The notes under the pieces: generated by a model
The model's database searches: none
The model's input: the letters and a program-made list of their open reading frames with translations, nothing else
Told to the model about the DNA's origin: nothing
Program-made: the position numbers and the translations under genes
Assembly: GCA_903822825.1 (NCBI GenBank)
Contig: CAIJQQ010000022.1
Span: forward strand, 25,539 to 89,538
Source of the DNA: an uncultured Burkholderiales bacterium
GTDB lineage: Bacteria; Pseudomonadota; Gammaproteobacteria; Burkholderiales; Burkholderiaceae_C
Length of the DNA: 64,000 nucleotides
Reading direction: 5' to 3'
In this document: positions 16,990 to 25,080 of the stretch, in pieces
How positions within the stretch are numbered: position 1 is the first letter of the stretch
How the letters are laid out: each line of letters begins with the position of its first letter

Positions 16990-18498
16990 ATGAGCGCCAA
17001 CACCCCTGCCGAAACACAGCAACTGACCGCCACCGAACGTGCCGAGCGCCAACGCGCTGTGGTGCAGGCCCTGGGTCGGGTTCTGCCCGCTGATGCCATC
17101 CTCTTCACGCCCGAAGACACCACGCCGTATGAGTGCGACGGCCTGACCGCCTACCGCGAGCGGCCCTTGGTGGTGGCGCTGCCCGAGACCGAAGCGCAAG
17201 TGCAAGCCGTTCTCCAAGCCTGCCATGCCCTGCAAGTGCCGGTGGTGGCGCGCGGCGCGGGCACCGGCCTGTCGGGCGGCGCCATGCCCCACCGCATGGG
17301 CGTGACGCTGTCGATGGCGCGTTTCAACCAAATCAAAACCGTGGACCCCGTCAGTCGCACGGCGGTCGTGCAATGCGGTGTGCGCAACCTGGCCATCAGC
17401 GAGGCGGCGGCGCCCTACGGCCTTTATTACGCCCCTGACCCGTCCAGCCAGATCGCCTGCACGATTGGCGGCAACGTGGCCGAAAACTCGGGTGGCGTGC
17501 ATTGCCTCAAATACGGCCTCACGGTGCACAACGTGCTCAAGGTGCGCGGCTTCACCATTGAGGGCGACCCGATCGAATTTGGCAGCAACGCCCTCGACAC
17601 ATCGGGCTACGACCTGATGGCCGTGCTGGTGGGCAGCGAAGGCATGCTGGCCGTGACCACCGAAGTCACCGTCAAGCTGGTGCCCAAGCCGCAATTGGCG
17701 CGCTGCATCATGGCCAGCTTTGACGACGTGCGCAAAGCCGGTGACGCTGTGGCCGCCGTGATCGCGGCGGGGATCATCCCCGCAGGGCTTGAAATGATGG
17801 ACCGCCCCATGACCGCCGCGGTCGAAGACTTTGTGCACGCCGGGTACGACCTGAGCGCCGCCGCTATTCTTTTGTGCGAGAGCGACGGCACGCCCGAAGA
17901 GGTCGAAGAAGAAATTGGCCGCATGAGCGAGGTGCTGCGGGGCTGCGGCGCGACCGCCATCACTGTGAGCCGCGACGAAGCGCAGCGCCTGAAATTCTGG
18001 AGCGGTCGCAAAAACGCCTTTCCGGCGTCGGGCCGCATCAGCCCCGACTACATGTGCATGGACTCGACCATCCCGCGCAAGCGCTTGGCCGACATCCTGC
18101 AAGCCATCTCAGAGATGGAAACCAAATACGCCCTCAAGTGCTTGAACGTGTTCCACGCGGGCGACGGCAACCTGCACCCGCTGATCTTGTTCGATGCCAA
18201 CGATGCCGACCAGCTGCGCCGCTGCGAGTTGTTTGGTGCCGAAATTTTGGAAACCAGCGTGGCCATGGGCGGCACGGTCACGGGCGAGCACGGCGTGGGC
18301 ATTGAAAAAGTCAACAGCATGTGCGTGCAGTTCAGCGCCGAAGAAAACGAGCAGATGTTTGCCGTCAAACGCGCCTTCGATCCACAAGGCCTGCTCAACC
18401 CCGGCAAGGTCATCCCTACGCTCAACCGCTGCGCCGAATACGGCCGCATGCTGGTGCGGGCGGGGGCGATCAAGCACCCGGAACTGGAACGCTTTTGA
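16990..18498 (+). CDS. glcD: FAD-linked oxidase, GlcD-like (glycolate/D-lactate type)
   Basis: The 502-residue flavoprotein has an FAD-binding PCMH domain (about residues 55-235) with the VVARGAGTGLSGGAMPH loop, YAPDPSSQIACTIGGNVAENSGG and LVGSEGMLAV. A C-terminal FAD-oxidase domain follows, with FHAGDGNLHPLILFD and VTGEHGVGIEK. This is the GlcD subunit pattern. GlcE and GlcF are missing here: the next gene, 137 bases on, encodes an FAH hydrolase. It may therefore act alone as a D-2-hydroxyacid dehydrogenase or pair with subunits encoded elsewhere. The chosen ATG gives MSANTPAETQQ; a longer in-frame upstream region runs through the REP doublet and is not credible. Confidence 0.87.
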   Translation: MSANTPAETQQLTATERAERQRAVVQALGRVLPADAILFTPEDTTPYECDGLTAYRERPLVVALPETEAQVQAVLQACHALQVPVVARGAGTGLSGGAMPHRMGVTLSMARFNQIKTVDPVSRTAVVQCGVRNLAISEAAAPYGLYYAPDPSSQIACTIGGNVAENSGGVHCLKYGLTVHNVLKVRGFTIEGDPIEFGSNALDTSGYDLMAVLVGSEGMLAVTTEVTVKLVPKPQLARCIMASFDDVRKAGDAVAAVIAAGIIPAGLEMMDRPMTAAVEDFVHAGYDLSAAAILLCESDGTPEEVEEEIGRMSEVLRGCGATAITVSRDEAQRLKFWSGRKNAFPASGRISPDYMCMDSTIPRKRLADILQAISEMETKYALKCLNVFHAGDGNLHPLILFDANDADQLRRCELFGAEILETSVAMGGTVTGEHGVGIEKVNSMCVQFSAEENEQMFAVKRAFDPQGLLNPGKVIPTLNRCAEYGRMLVRAGAIKHPELERF

Positions 18499-18635
18499 GC
18501 CTGAAGCCAGCTGGCAAAAATGGTTTGAATTCATCTGTGAGAATCAGGTTTCGATGGGTCAGCATTTGCCTTCGCTGATCCACCCAATTTCCAATACCAA
18601 ACGGCGCTCAGGCGTCAGGTCCTTAGGAGCATATT

Positions 18636-19508
18636 TTGCGCATCGCCACTTTTAACCACAACGGAAAACGCCACGTCGGTCAGGTCTCAGCCGACGGCCT
18701 GCAGGTCACGCCTTTTGACCTGACCGAAGCCCAAGCCCACCACGGCGCACAACTGCTGATCGACACCCTGGTGGCCGGTCTTGCTTTGCCCGCCCTGAGT
18801 GGTGCCGCGCTGGCGGTGTCGTCGGTCAAACTGGAATCGCCCCTGCCCGTGCCCCGCCGCAACCTGTGGTGCGTGGGCCGCAACTACCATGCGCACGCCA
18901 AAGAGCTGCAGGCCTCGGTCTTCAAAGACAGCAACACCGACACCAAGGCTTGGCCCATCGTCTTCACCAAAGTGCCCGAATGCGTGGTCGGCCCGACCGA
19001 CGACGTGCAATTGCCCGGCGCAGCCGTGTCTGACCAGATAGATTACGAAGCCGAGTTGGCCGTCATCATTGGCCAAGGCGGCAAAAACATCAGCCAAGCC
19101 GATGCCATGAAGCATGTGTTTGGCTACACCGTGGTCAACGACGTGACCGCCCGCGACGTGCAGATGCGCCACCAGCAATGGGACATGGGCAAGTCCTTCG
19201 ACACTTTTTGCCCCATGGGCCCCTGGATCGTGACAGCCGACGAAATCGACGGGCGCCAAACCCGGGTGCGCTGCTGGGTCAACGGCGAATTGCGCCAAGA
19301 CGGCCCCACCGAAAACATGATTTTCGACATCCCCACCCTGATCGAAACCATCTCGCGTGGCATCACGCTGTACCCCGGCGACATCATCGCCACGGGCACA
19401 CCCGCTGGCGTCGGAATGGGTCTGAACCCGCCACGCTACATTGCCAAAGGCGACGTGATCCGCGTCGAAATTGACGGCGTGGGCCAGATCGAAAACCGCT
19501 TCGTTTGA
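18636..19508 (+). CDS. Fumarylacetoacetate hydrolase family protein (acylpyruvase-like)
   Basis: The 290-residue single-FAH-domain protein has the short N-terminal lid typical of acylpyruvate hydrolases. Key segments are WCVGRNYHAHAKEL, the metal-site IDYEAELAVIIG (Glu pair), GYTVVNDVTARD and GDIIATGTPAGVGMG. It probably cleaves or decarboxylates a 2,4-diketo acid late in an aromatic pathway. The start is TTG with AGGAG six bases upstream; no ATG fits. It appears to lead an operon with two Bug receptors and a molybdenum hydroxylase, so its substrate may be a product of that hydroxylase route. Confidence 0.86.
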   Translation: MRIATFNHNGKRHVGQVSADGLQVTPFDLTEAQAHHGAQLLIDTLVAGLALPALSGAALAVSSVKLESPLPVPRRNLWCVGRNYHAHAKELQASVFKDSNTDTKAWPIVFTKVPECVVGPTDDVQLPGAAVSDQIDYEAELAVIIGQGGKNISQADAMKHVFGYTVVNDVTARDVQMRHQQWDMGKSFDTFCPMGPWIVTADEIDGRQTRVRCWVNGELRQDGPTENMIFDIPTLIETISRGITLYPGDIIATGTPAGVGMGLNPPRYIAKGDVIRVEIDGVGQIENRFV

Positions 19509-19565
19509 TCACATGAAAAGCAGGCGGGGCCTGACCCTGACCTGCGCCACAAGAAGAGACAAGTC

Positions 19566-20540
19566 ATGAAAAAACGTTCGTTGTTCCGAATCGCCTTGTG
19601 CACCGTGCTGGCCTGCGCGGGCCTGAGCGCTGGGGCGCAAAGCTACCCCACCAAACCCATCACCATGGTGGTGCCCTTTCCGCCGGGCGGCGTGGCCGAC
19701 ACGGTGGGGCGTCCGGTGGCCGAAGCCATGTCTCGCCACCTCAAGCAAAGCATTGTGGTCGAGAACAAAGGCGGCGCGGGTGGCGGCATCGGCATGGCCC
19801 AAGTGGCCAAATCCAAGCCCGATGGCTACACCGTGTTGATGTCGCTGTCTTCGCTGGTGGTCTTGCCCGAAGCCGACAAGATCTTGCAGCGTGCCCCGAT
19901 GTTTCAGGTCAATCAACTCAAAGCCATTGCCCGTTTCACCGCCGACCCCACTGTGTTGGTGGTGCGCAGCGAGAGCCCATGGAGGACTTACGCCGAATTC
20001 ATGGCCTACACGAAGTCCAACCCCGGAACGATTTCCTTTGGCTCATCGGGCAACTACGGCACCATGCATGTGCCTATGGAACAACTCAAAGCGGCCACAT
20101 CGAGCTTCATGCTGCATGTGCCCTACACCGGCGCGGGGCCTGCGGTCTTGGCTTTGCTCAGCGGCCAGATCGAAGCTTTGTCTACCGGCCCCGCCAGCGT
20201 GAAGCAACACATCGCCTCGGGCCGTTTGCGCGCCTTGGCGCACTGGGGTGAGGGCCGCTTGGCCAGCATGCCTGAAGTGCCCAGCTTCAAAGAGTTGGGT
20301 GTGCCCATCCAGTACTCGCAATGGTCGGGCCTGTTTGTACCGGCCGACACACCGGCTGCGGTGGTGGACAGTTTGCGTCAAGCCGCCAAATTTGCCGCGC
20401 AAGACCCCCGCGCCGTGGGTGCATTGGCCGCAGCAGGCACGTCCTTCATGTACCAAGATGCACCGGAATTTGAACGCTTTGTGCAAGCCGATGCGAAAGA
20501 CATGAGTGCCCTCGTCATCCGCATCGGCAAAGTCGATTGA
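19566..20540 (+). CDS. Bug/TctC-type tripartite tricarboxylate transporter substrate-binding protein (first of pair)
   Basis: This 324-residue periplasmic receptor has a signal peptide ending in SAGA-Q. The Bug-family hallmarks are SYPTKPITMVVPFPPGG, the KPDGYTVL turn and a late SFKELGVP. Bug proteins bind small carboxylates and are greatly expanded in Burkholderiales, usually without adjacent membrane subunits, as here. The gene is 57 bases after the FAH gene and 55 bases before a second Bug gene. The ligand is unknown, but operon context suggests the organic acid fed into the hydroxylase/FAH pathway. Confidence 0.9.
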   Translation: MKKRSLFRIALCTVLACAGLSAGAQSYPTKPITMVVPFPPGGVADTVGRPVAEAMSRHLKQSIVVENKGGAGGGIGMAQVAKSKPDGYTVLMSLSSLVVLPEADKILQRAPMFQVNQLKAIARFTADPTVLVVRSESPWRTYAEFMAYTKSNPGTISFGSSGNYGTMHVPMEQLKAATSSFMLHVPYTGAGPAVLALLSGQIEALSTGPASVKQHIASGRLRALAHWGEGRLASMPEVPSFKELGVPIQYSQWSGLFVPADTPAAVVDSLRQAAKFAAQDPRAVGALAAAGTSFMYQDAPEFERFVQADAKDMSALVIRIGKVD

Positions 20541-20595
20541 CCCACAGGGGTTCACAGCCCAAGCCACCACCCACAGGAAGAGTTGGAGACAAGAC

Positions 20596-21564
20596 ATGAC
20601 GAACTTAAGCAAGCTTATGAAATTCACAGCATTGGCACTGGCATGGGGGTGCGGCCTCGTCCATGCACAAAGCTACCCCAACCGCCCCGTGAAAATCGTG
20701 GTGCCTTTTGCCGCAGGCGGGCCTGCCGACAACTACGCGCGCTTCATGGCGCTGCGTTTGGGGGAAGAGCTCAAGCAATCGTTTGTCATTGACAACAAGC
20801 CTGGGGCAGGCTCCATCATTGGCACCGAATTTGCAGCCAAATCCCCTGCGGACGGCTACACCTTGCTCATGATGTCGAACACGCAAACAGTCAACGAGTC
20901 TCTTGTGCCTAACAAGCCCTTTGCCTTGATGAAAGACTTTGTCGGCATCGCCCCGGTCAACTACTCCAACTTGCTGTTGGTGGTGCACCCCTCGGTGCCG
21001 GTCAAATCCGTGGCTGAGTTGGTGGCCTTGGCCAAATCCAAACCGGGCAAACTGAACTACGCCTCCTCGGGCAACGGCACGCCCTACCACATGGCCGGTG
21101 AATTGTTCAAATACATGGCGGGCATTGACATGACCCATGTGCCCTACAAAGGCAGTTCGGGCGCGCGCACCGACACCGTGGGTGGACAGGTGGACTTGAT
21201 GTTCGACGCCGAGACCACCATGGCGGTCATGTCTCGAGAGGGCAAGGTGCGCGCCTTGGCCGGAACAGGCCTGGCCAGGTCCACGAACTTGCCAGACATG
21301 CCCACCGTGGCTGAAACGGTGCCCAAATACGAGGCCACCATTTGGCTGGGCCTGATGGCCCCCAAAGGCACCCCCGCCGAGGTGGTGAACAAACTCAACG
21401 CCGAAGTGCGCAAGATCGTCAACAACCCCGATGTCAAGGCGGCGTGGGCCAAGCAAGGCGCGGTGCCCATGTCCATGACCGTGTCCGAGTTTGACCAATA
21501 CTTGAACGCCGACATCGCCAAGTGGGCCAACATCGTGAAGATTTCGGGCGCCAAGCCCGACTGA
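20596..21564 (+). CDS. Bug/TctC-type tripartite tricarboxylate transporter substrate-binding protein (second of pair)
   Basis: The 322-residue receptor has a signal peptide ending LVHA-Q. The family pattern follows: SYPNRPVKIVVPFAAGGPAD, NKPGAGSIIGTEF, SPADGYTLLM and YKGSSGARTD. It differs clearly from the preceding Bug protein, so the pair is not a recent tandem duplication and may bind different ligands. Upstream in-frame sequence is excluded because it would place residues before the signal peptide. The 2Fe-2S subunit gene begins 14 bases after its stop, which ties the receptor to the hydroxylase. Confidence 0.9.
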   Translation: MTNLSKLMKFTALALAWGCGLVHAQSYPNRPVKIVVPFAAGGPADNYARFMALRLGEELKQSFVIDNKPGAGSIIGTEFAAKSPADGYTLLMMSNTQTVNESLVPNKPFALMKDFVGIAPVNYSNLLLVVHPSVPVKSVAELVALAKSKPGKLNYASSGNGTPYHMAGELFKYMAGIDMTHVPYKGSSGARTDTVGGQVDLMFDAETTMAVMSREGKVRALAGTGLARSTNLPDMPTVAETVPKYEATIWLGLMAPKGTPAEVVNKLNAEVRKIVNNPDVKAAWAKQGAVPMSMTVSEFDQYLNADIAKWANIVKISGAKPD

Positions 21565-21578
21565 CAGCGGACTGTGCC

Positions 21579-22052
21579 ATGACCTCGGCAGTTCCATTTC
21601 GCTTGAACGGGCAATGCGTGTCCGTGCCAAACGACAGCGGGCAAACCTTGCTGGACCTCTTGCGAAACACGCTGCAGCTCAAAGCCACACGCATGGGGTG
21701 TGGGCAAGGCCAGTGCGGCGCTTGCCGCGTGATGCTGGACGGCCACGCCGTGGCCGCTTGCGAAACACCCTTGTGGGCCATTGAAGGCAAATCTGTGACC
21801 ACGGTGGAAGGCTTGGGCAACCGGTCTGCACCGCATGCCTTGCAAACCGCTTTCATCGAAGAGCAAGCCATGCAGTGCGGCTTTTGCACCAGCGGCATTT
21901 TGATGTCGGCGGCGGCCTTGCTGCAAAGACAGCCCCAGCCCACTCGGGCGCAAATTGTGCAAACCATCGACGGGCATTTGTGCCGCTGCGGTGCGCACAA
22001 CCGTGTGGTGCGGGCCATTGAAAAAGCCGCCGCACGACTGGCCGCACCATGA
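21579..22052 (+). CDS. 2Fe-2S subunit of a molybdenum hydroxylase (xanthine dehydrogenase family)
   Basis: This 157-residue ferredoxin-like subunit has two cluster motifs. The N-terminal plant-type one is CGQGQCGACRV...AAC (about residues 40-64). The C-terminal helical-domain one is QCGFCTSG...HLCRCGAH (about 99-140). This is the small subunit of two-component enzymes such as isoquinoline 1-oxidoreductase and nicotinate dehydrogenase, passing electrons from the Mo site. The gene overlaps the large-subunit ATG by four bases (ATGA). No FAD subunit gene is present, as in the isoquinoline/nicotinate-type branch that uses a cytochrome or other acceptor. Confidence 0.92.
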   Translation: MTSAVPFRLNGQCVSVPNDSGQTLLDLLRNTLQLKATRMGCGQGQCGACRVMLDGHAVAACETPLWAIEGKSVTTVEGLGNRSAPHALQTAFIEEQAMQCGFCTSGILMSAAALLQRQPQPTRAQIVQTIDGHLCRCGAHNRVVRAIEKAAARLAAP

Positions 22053-24280
22053 TGCCCGAATCCCTCAAAGCCCAGCCGCTGCTGCGCCAATGGCTGGCCT
22101 TGGGGCCAGACGGGCAAGTGCAGGCCTTTTCAGGCAAGGTGGATTTGGGCCAAGGCATCTCGCATGCGCTGAGGCTGATCGTGGCCGAAGAATTGAGGTT
22201 GCCGCCTGAGCTGATTGACATGGTGCCTGCCAGCACCCAATTCAGCCCCGACGAAGCTGTGACCTCGGGCAGTTTGTCGGTGCAGCATTCGGGCGCAGCC
22301 TTGCGATGCGCAGCCGCACATTGGCGCGAGGCCTGCAGGCAGGCCATGGCCGAGCGCTTGGGCCTTGAGCCGTCCGCTGTCAGGTGCGCAGGCGGTCATT
22401 TTTTTGCCGCTGGGGACAGTTCTGGGAGAGCCCTTCGGTTTACCTACCAAGAGCTGTCAGCCACCGGCCTGTGGGACAGCGCGATTGAGCCTGTACATGC
22501 ACAGGCGTCGCATACCGCCATGGACCTGATCCACTGGGCCACCGAAACCACCCCTGCTCGCCCCGACGTGGCGGCCAAAGTGTTTGGCGAATTTGAATAC
22601 ATCCATGACCGCGTCATGCCGGGCGTGTCGCACCCCATGTGCCACGGCATGGTGTTTCGGCCAGGCACACTGAGCGCCGAGGTGATCGAGCACGACTTGC
22701 AGGCACTGGCAAAGAAATTGCAAGGCGCAAAGGGTGTGCTCAAGGTCGTGCGCGACGGTTTGTTGCTGGGCGTCTTGACCGAAACTGAAGGCGCCTTGGA
22801 CGCCATCGCCCACCAGGTCGAAGCAGGCGCTGCCGCAGGCCAATTTTGGCGCTGCGCGGCCCAAGTCCCTGACCCATTGAACTTGTCGGCATGGTTGAAA
22901 ACGCAAGCCCATGAGACCACCGTGGTGGCCGACATCCCCCCTCAAACGGTCAACAGCAACGGCGCACATCAGCGCGTGGTGGCCGAATTTCAACGGCCTT
23001 TTGCACAGCACGCCTCGATTGGCCTGTGCTGTGCTTTGGCGCAATGGTCGGCGCTGCCCTCTGCCCCCCACCTTGAAGTCTGGAGCCACAGCCAAGGCAT
23101 TTACAACCTGCGCCGCGACTTGGCGCTGGCCTTTGATGTGCCCACCGAGCACGTGCAGGTCTCACATGCAGAAGGCGCAGGCTGCTATGGCCACAATGGC
23201 GCAGACGATGTGGCCTGGGATGCCGCGTGGCTGGCGCGGCTGGTGCCCGGGCGTCCTGTACGGGTGCAGTGGACACGCCAGGCCGAGCTGGGCCATGCCC
23301 CTTTGGCCCCGGCCATGGTGGTGCGCATCGATGCGGGCTTGGATGAATGGGGTCAGCTCACAGAGTGGACACAAACCGTTTGGGGCCAGGGTCACGGCAC
23401 GCGGCCAGGCCGAGGCAAAACACCGGCTTTGCTGGGTGCATGGCAAACCGCCGATCCGGCGCCAGTGACGCTGGCCGTGAATGCCGCGATGGCAGTCGGT
23501 GGGGGCTCCGAGCGCAACGCCCAACCCCCCTACGACATTCCAGCATTGAAAGTCGTCAACCACCGCGTGCTGAACATGCCTTTTCGCGTCTCGGCCATGC
23601 GGGCCTTGGGCGCACCGCTCAACGTGCTGGCGGCCGAGTCGGTCATGGACGAACTGGCCCATCTGCAATCGCAAGACCCTCTGGGGTTCCGACTGGCGCA
23701 CCTTCGCGGCGCAATCCATGCCCGTGCCGCAGCGGTGCTGCAAAAAGCAGCCGACTTGGCGCACTGGACCAGCGCAAGACCCGACAACGCCCCTGAGGGC
23801 TGGGGCCGCGGCTTGGCTTATGCACGGTACAAAAACACCGGCGCGTTTTGCGCCGTGGTGGTCGAGCTGGTGGTGGCAGAAAAGGTGAAGCTGCTCAAAG
23901 TCTGTATCGCCGCCGATGTGGGCCATGTGGTCGACGCCGACGGCGCCATCAACCAGCTCGAAGGCGGCGCCTTGCAAGCGGCCAGTTGGGCGTTGTGTGA
24001 AACGGCGCACCTCAGCCCACAAGGCATCACCTCCAACGACTGGACGCGCTACCCGATTTTGAAATTCAGTGACATGCCCGAGGTGTCTGTGGCCTTGATG
24101 CCCGGTGCAAACCACGCCTCGCTGGGCGCTGGCGAATGCAGTTCCGGCCCGACTTGCGCGGCCATTGCCAACGCCATTTTTGATGCCATCGGTGTGCGCG
24201 TGCGCAGCATGCCCTTCACCCCCGACAACTTGATGCGCGCCATCGACACCGATGAACCGCTCAGTCCTTCAACCCCTTAA
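22049..24280 (+). CDS. Molybdopterin-binding large subunit of a molybdenum hydroxylase (IorB/aldehyde-oxidase type)
   Basis: The 743-residue protein belongs to the xanthine dehydrogenase large-subunit superfamily, in the isoquinoline-oxidoreductase-like branch. It starts with the FSGKVDLGQGISHAL segment, has the GAGCYGHNGADDVAWDAA molybdopterin motif near residue 375, and ends with LGAGECSSGPTC. The Glu in LGAGE takes the place of the catalytic base. It lacks the C-terminal cytochrome c domains of NicB-type enzymes, so the electron acceptor must be another protein. These enzymes hydroxylate carbon next to ring nitrogen, or oxidise aldehydes. Substrate is unknown. No Tat signal is seen, so it is probably cytoplasmic. 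Confidence 0.88.
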   Translation: MMPESLKAQPLLRQWLALGPDGQVQAFSGKVDLGQGISHALRLIVAEELRLPPELIDMVPASTQFSPDEAVTSGSLSVQHSGAALRCAAAHWREACRQAMAERLGLEPSAVRCAGGHFFAAGDSSGRALRFTYQELSATGLWDSAIEPVHAQASHTAMDLIHWATETTPARPDVAAKVFGEFEYIHDRVMPGVSHPMCHGMVFRPGTLSAEVIEHDLQALAKKLQGAKGVLKVVRDGLLLGVLTETEGALDAIAHQVEAGAAAGQFWRCAAQVPDPLNLSAWLKTQAHETTVVADIPPQTVNSNGAHQRVVAEFQRPFAQHASIGLCCALAQWSALPSAPHLEVWSHSQGIYNLRRDLALAFDVPTEHVQVSHAEGAGCYGHNGADDVAWDAAWLARLVPGRPVRVQWTRQAELGHAPLAPAMVVRIDAGLDEWGQLTEWTQTVWGQGHGTRPGRGKTPALLGAWQTADPAPVTLAVNAAMAVGGGSERNAQPPYDIPALKVVNHRVLNMPFRVSAMRALGAPLNVLAAESVMDELAHLQSQDPLGFRLAHLRGAIHARAAAVLQKAADLAHWTSARPDNAPEGWGRGLAYARYKNTGAFCAVVVELVVAEKVKLLKVCIAADVGHVVDADGAINQLEGGALQAASWALCETAHLSPQGITSNDWTRYPILKFSDMPEVSVALMPGANHASLGAGECSSGPTCAAIANAIFDAIGVRVRSMPFTPDNLMRAIDTDEPLSPSTP

Positions 24281-24298
24281 GCCAACCGAGAGAACAAC

Positions 24299-24988
24299 AT
24301 GCATGTATTGAGTGGCGGCGCAGCCGCAGCCGTGGTCCAAGGCGTTCAGGCCGAGTTTGAAAAAACCACGGGCAGCCGCATCGACGGCACTTTCAGCGCG
24401 GTGGGCATGATGCGCGACAAACTGCTGGGCGGCGCACCTTGCGACGTCATCATCCTCACCCGGCCTTTGATCGCTCAACTGATCGCCTCGGGCCATGTGG
24501 TGCCCGGCAGCGCCCGTTCGCTGGGTTTGGTCAAGACGGGTATCGCCGTGCGCAGCGGGCAAGCGCATCCCAGCGTCAAAACACGTGCCGAACTGCATGC
24601 CGCCATGAGCGCAGCGCAAGGCATCTATTTCCCCGATCCCGAAAAAGCCACGGCGGGCATCCATTTTCTCAACGTGCTCAAAGCGCTGGGCTTGAACGAC
24701 AGCCTGCAAAGCCGCTTTCGCGTGTTCCCCAATGGCGCCACCGCCATGGCCGCGATGGCCCAAAGCCAAGACAGTGGCTTGATCGGCTGCACCCAAGTGA
24801 CCGAAATCAACTACACCGAAGGCGTGGACCTGATCGACGTGTTGCCCTCTGAGTTTGAACTGAGCACCGATTACACGCTGGGCATTTGCACGGGCGCCCA
24901 AGAGCCCGAACAAGCCTTGATCTTGGCGCAATTGCTGGCAGGCCCAGCCTCTGTGCAAGTGAGAAAACAAGGCGGTTTTGAGTTTTGA
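24299..24988 (+). CDS. ModA-like substrate-binding-fold protein lacking a signal peptide
   Basis: The 229-residue protein has the molybdate-binding-protein fold. It starts directly at the first beta strand (MHVLSGGAAAAVVQGVQAEFEKTTG), followed by GGAPCDVIILTRPLIAQL, KTGIAVRSGQAHP and a late STDYTLGICTGAQEP. No signal peptide is visible. The gene follows the molybdenum hydroxylase large subunit by 18 bases. A cytoplasmic ModA-like protein beside a Mo enzyme could serve in molybdate or cofactor delivery, or could bind a small organic ligand. The sequence does not decide. No modB or modC is present. An unrecognised upstream signal is unlikely because the gap is only 18 bases. Confidence 0.78.
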   Translation: MHVLSGGAAAAVVQGVQAEFEKTTGSRIDGTFSAVGMMRDKLLGGAPCDVIILTRPLIAQLIASGHVVPGSARSLGLVKTGIAVRSGQAHPSVKTRAELHAAMSAAQGIYFPDPEKATAGIHFLNVLKALGLNDSLQSRFRVFPNGATAMAAMAQSQDSGLIGCTQVTEINYTEGVDLIDVLPSEFELSTDYTLGICTGAQEPEQALILAQLLAGPASVQVRKQGGFEF

Positions 24989-25080
24989 CTCGATGAGGGG
25001 CATGAAAATACTGCCCCCGTCTGTGGTCGAATTCGCAACCATGCCTGCCTAACGGCGGCCATAACCAGTGTTTGGCCACC

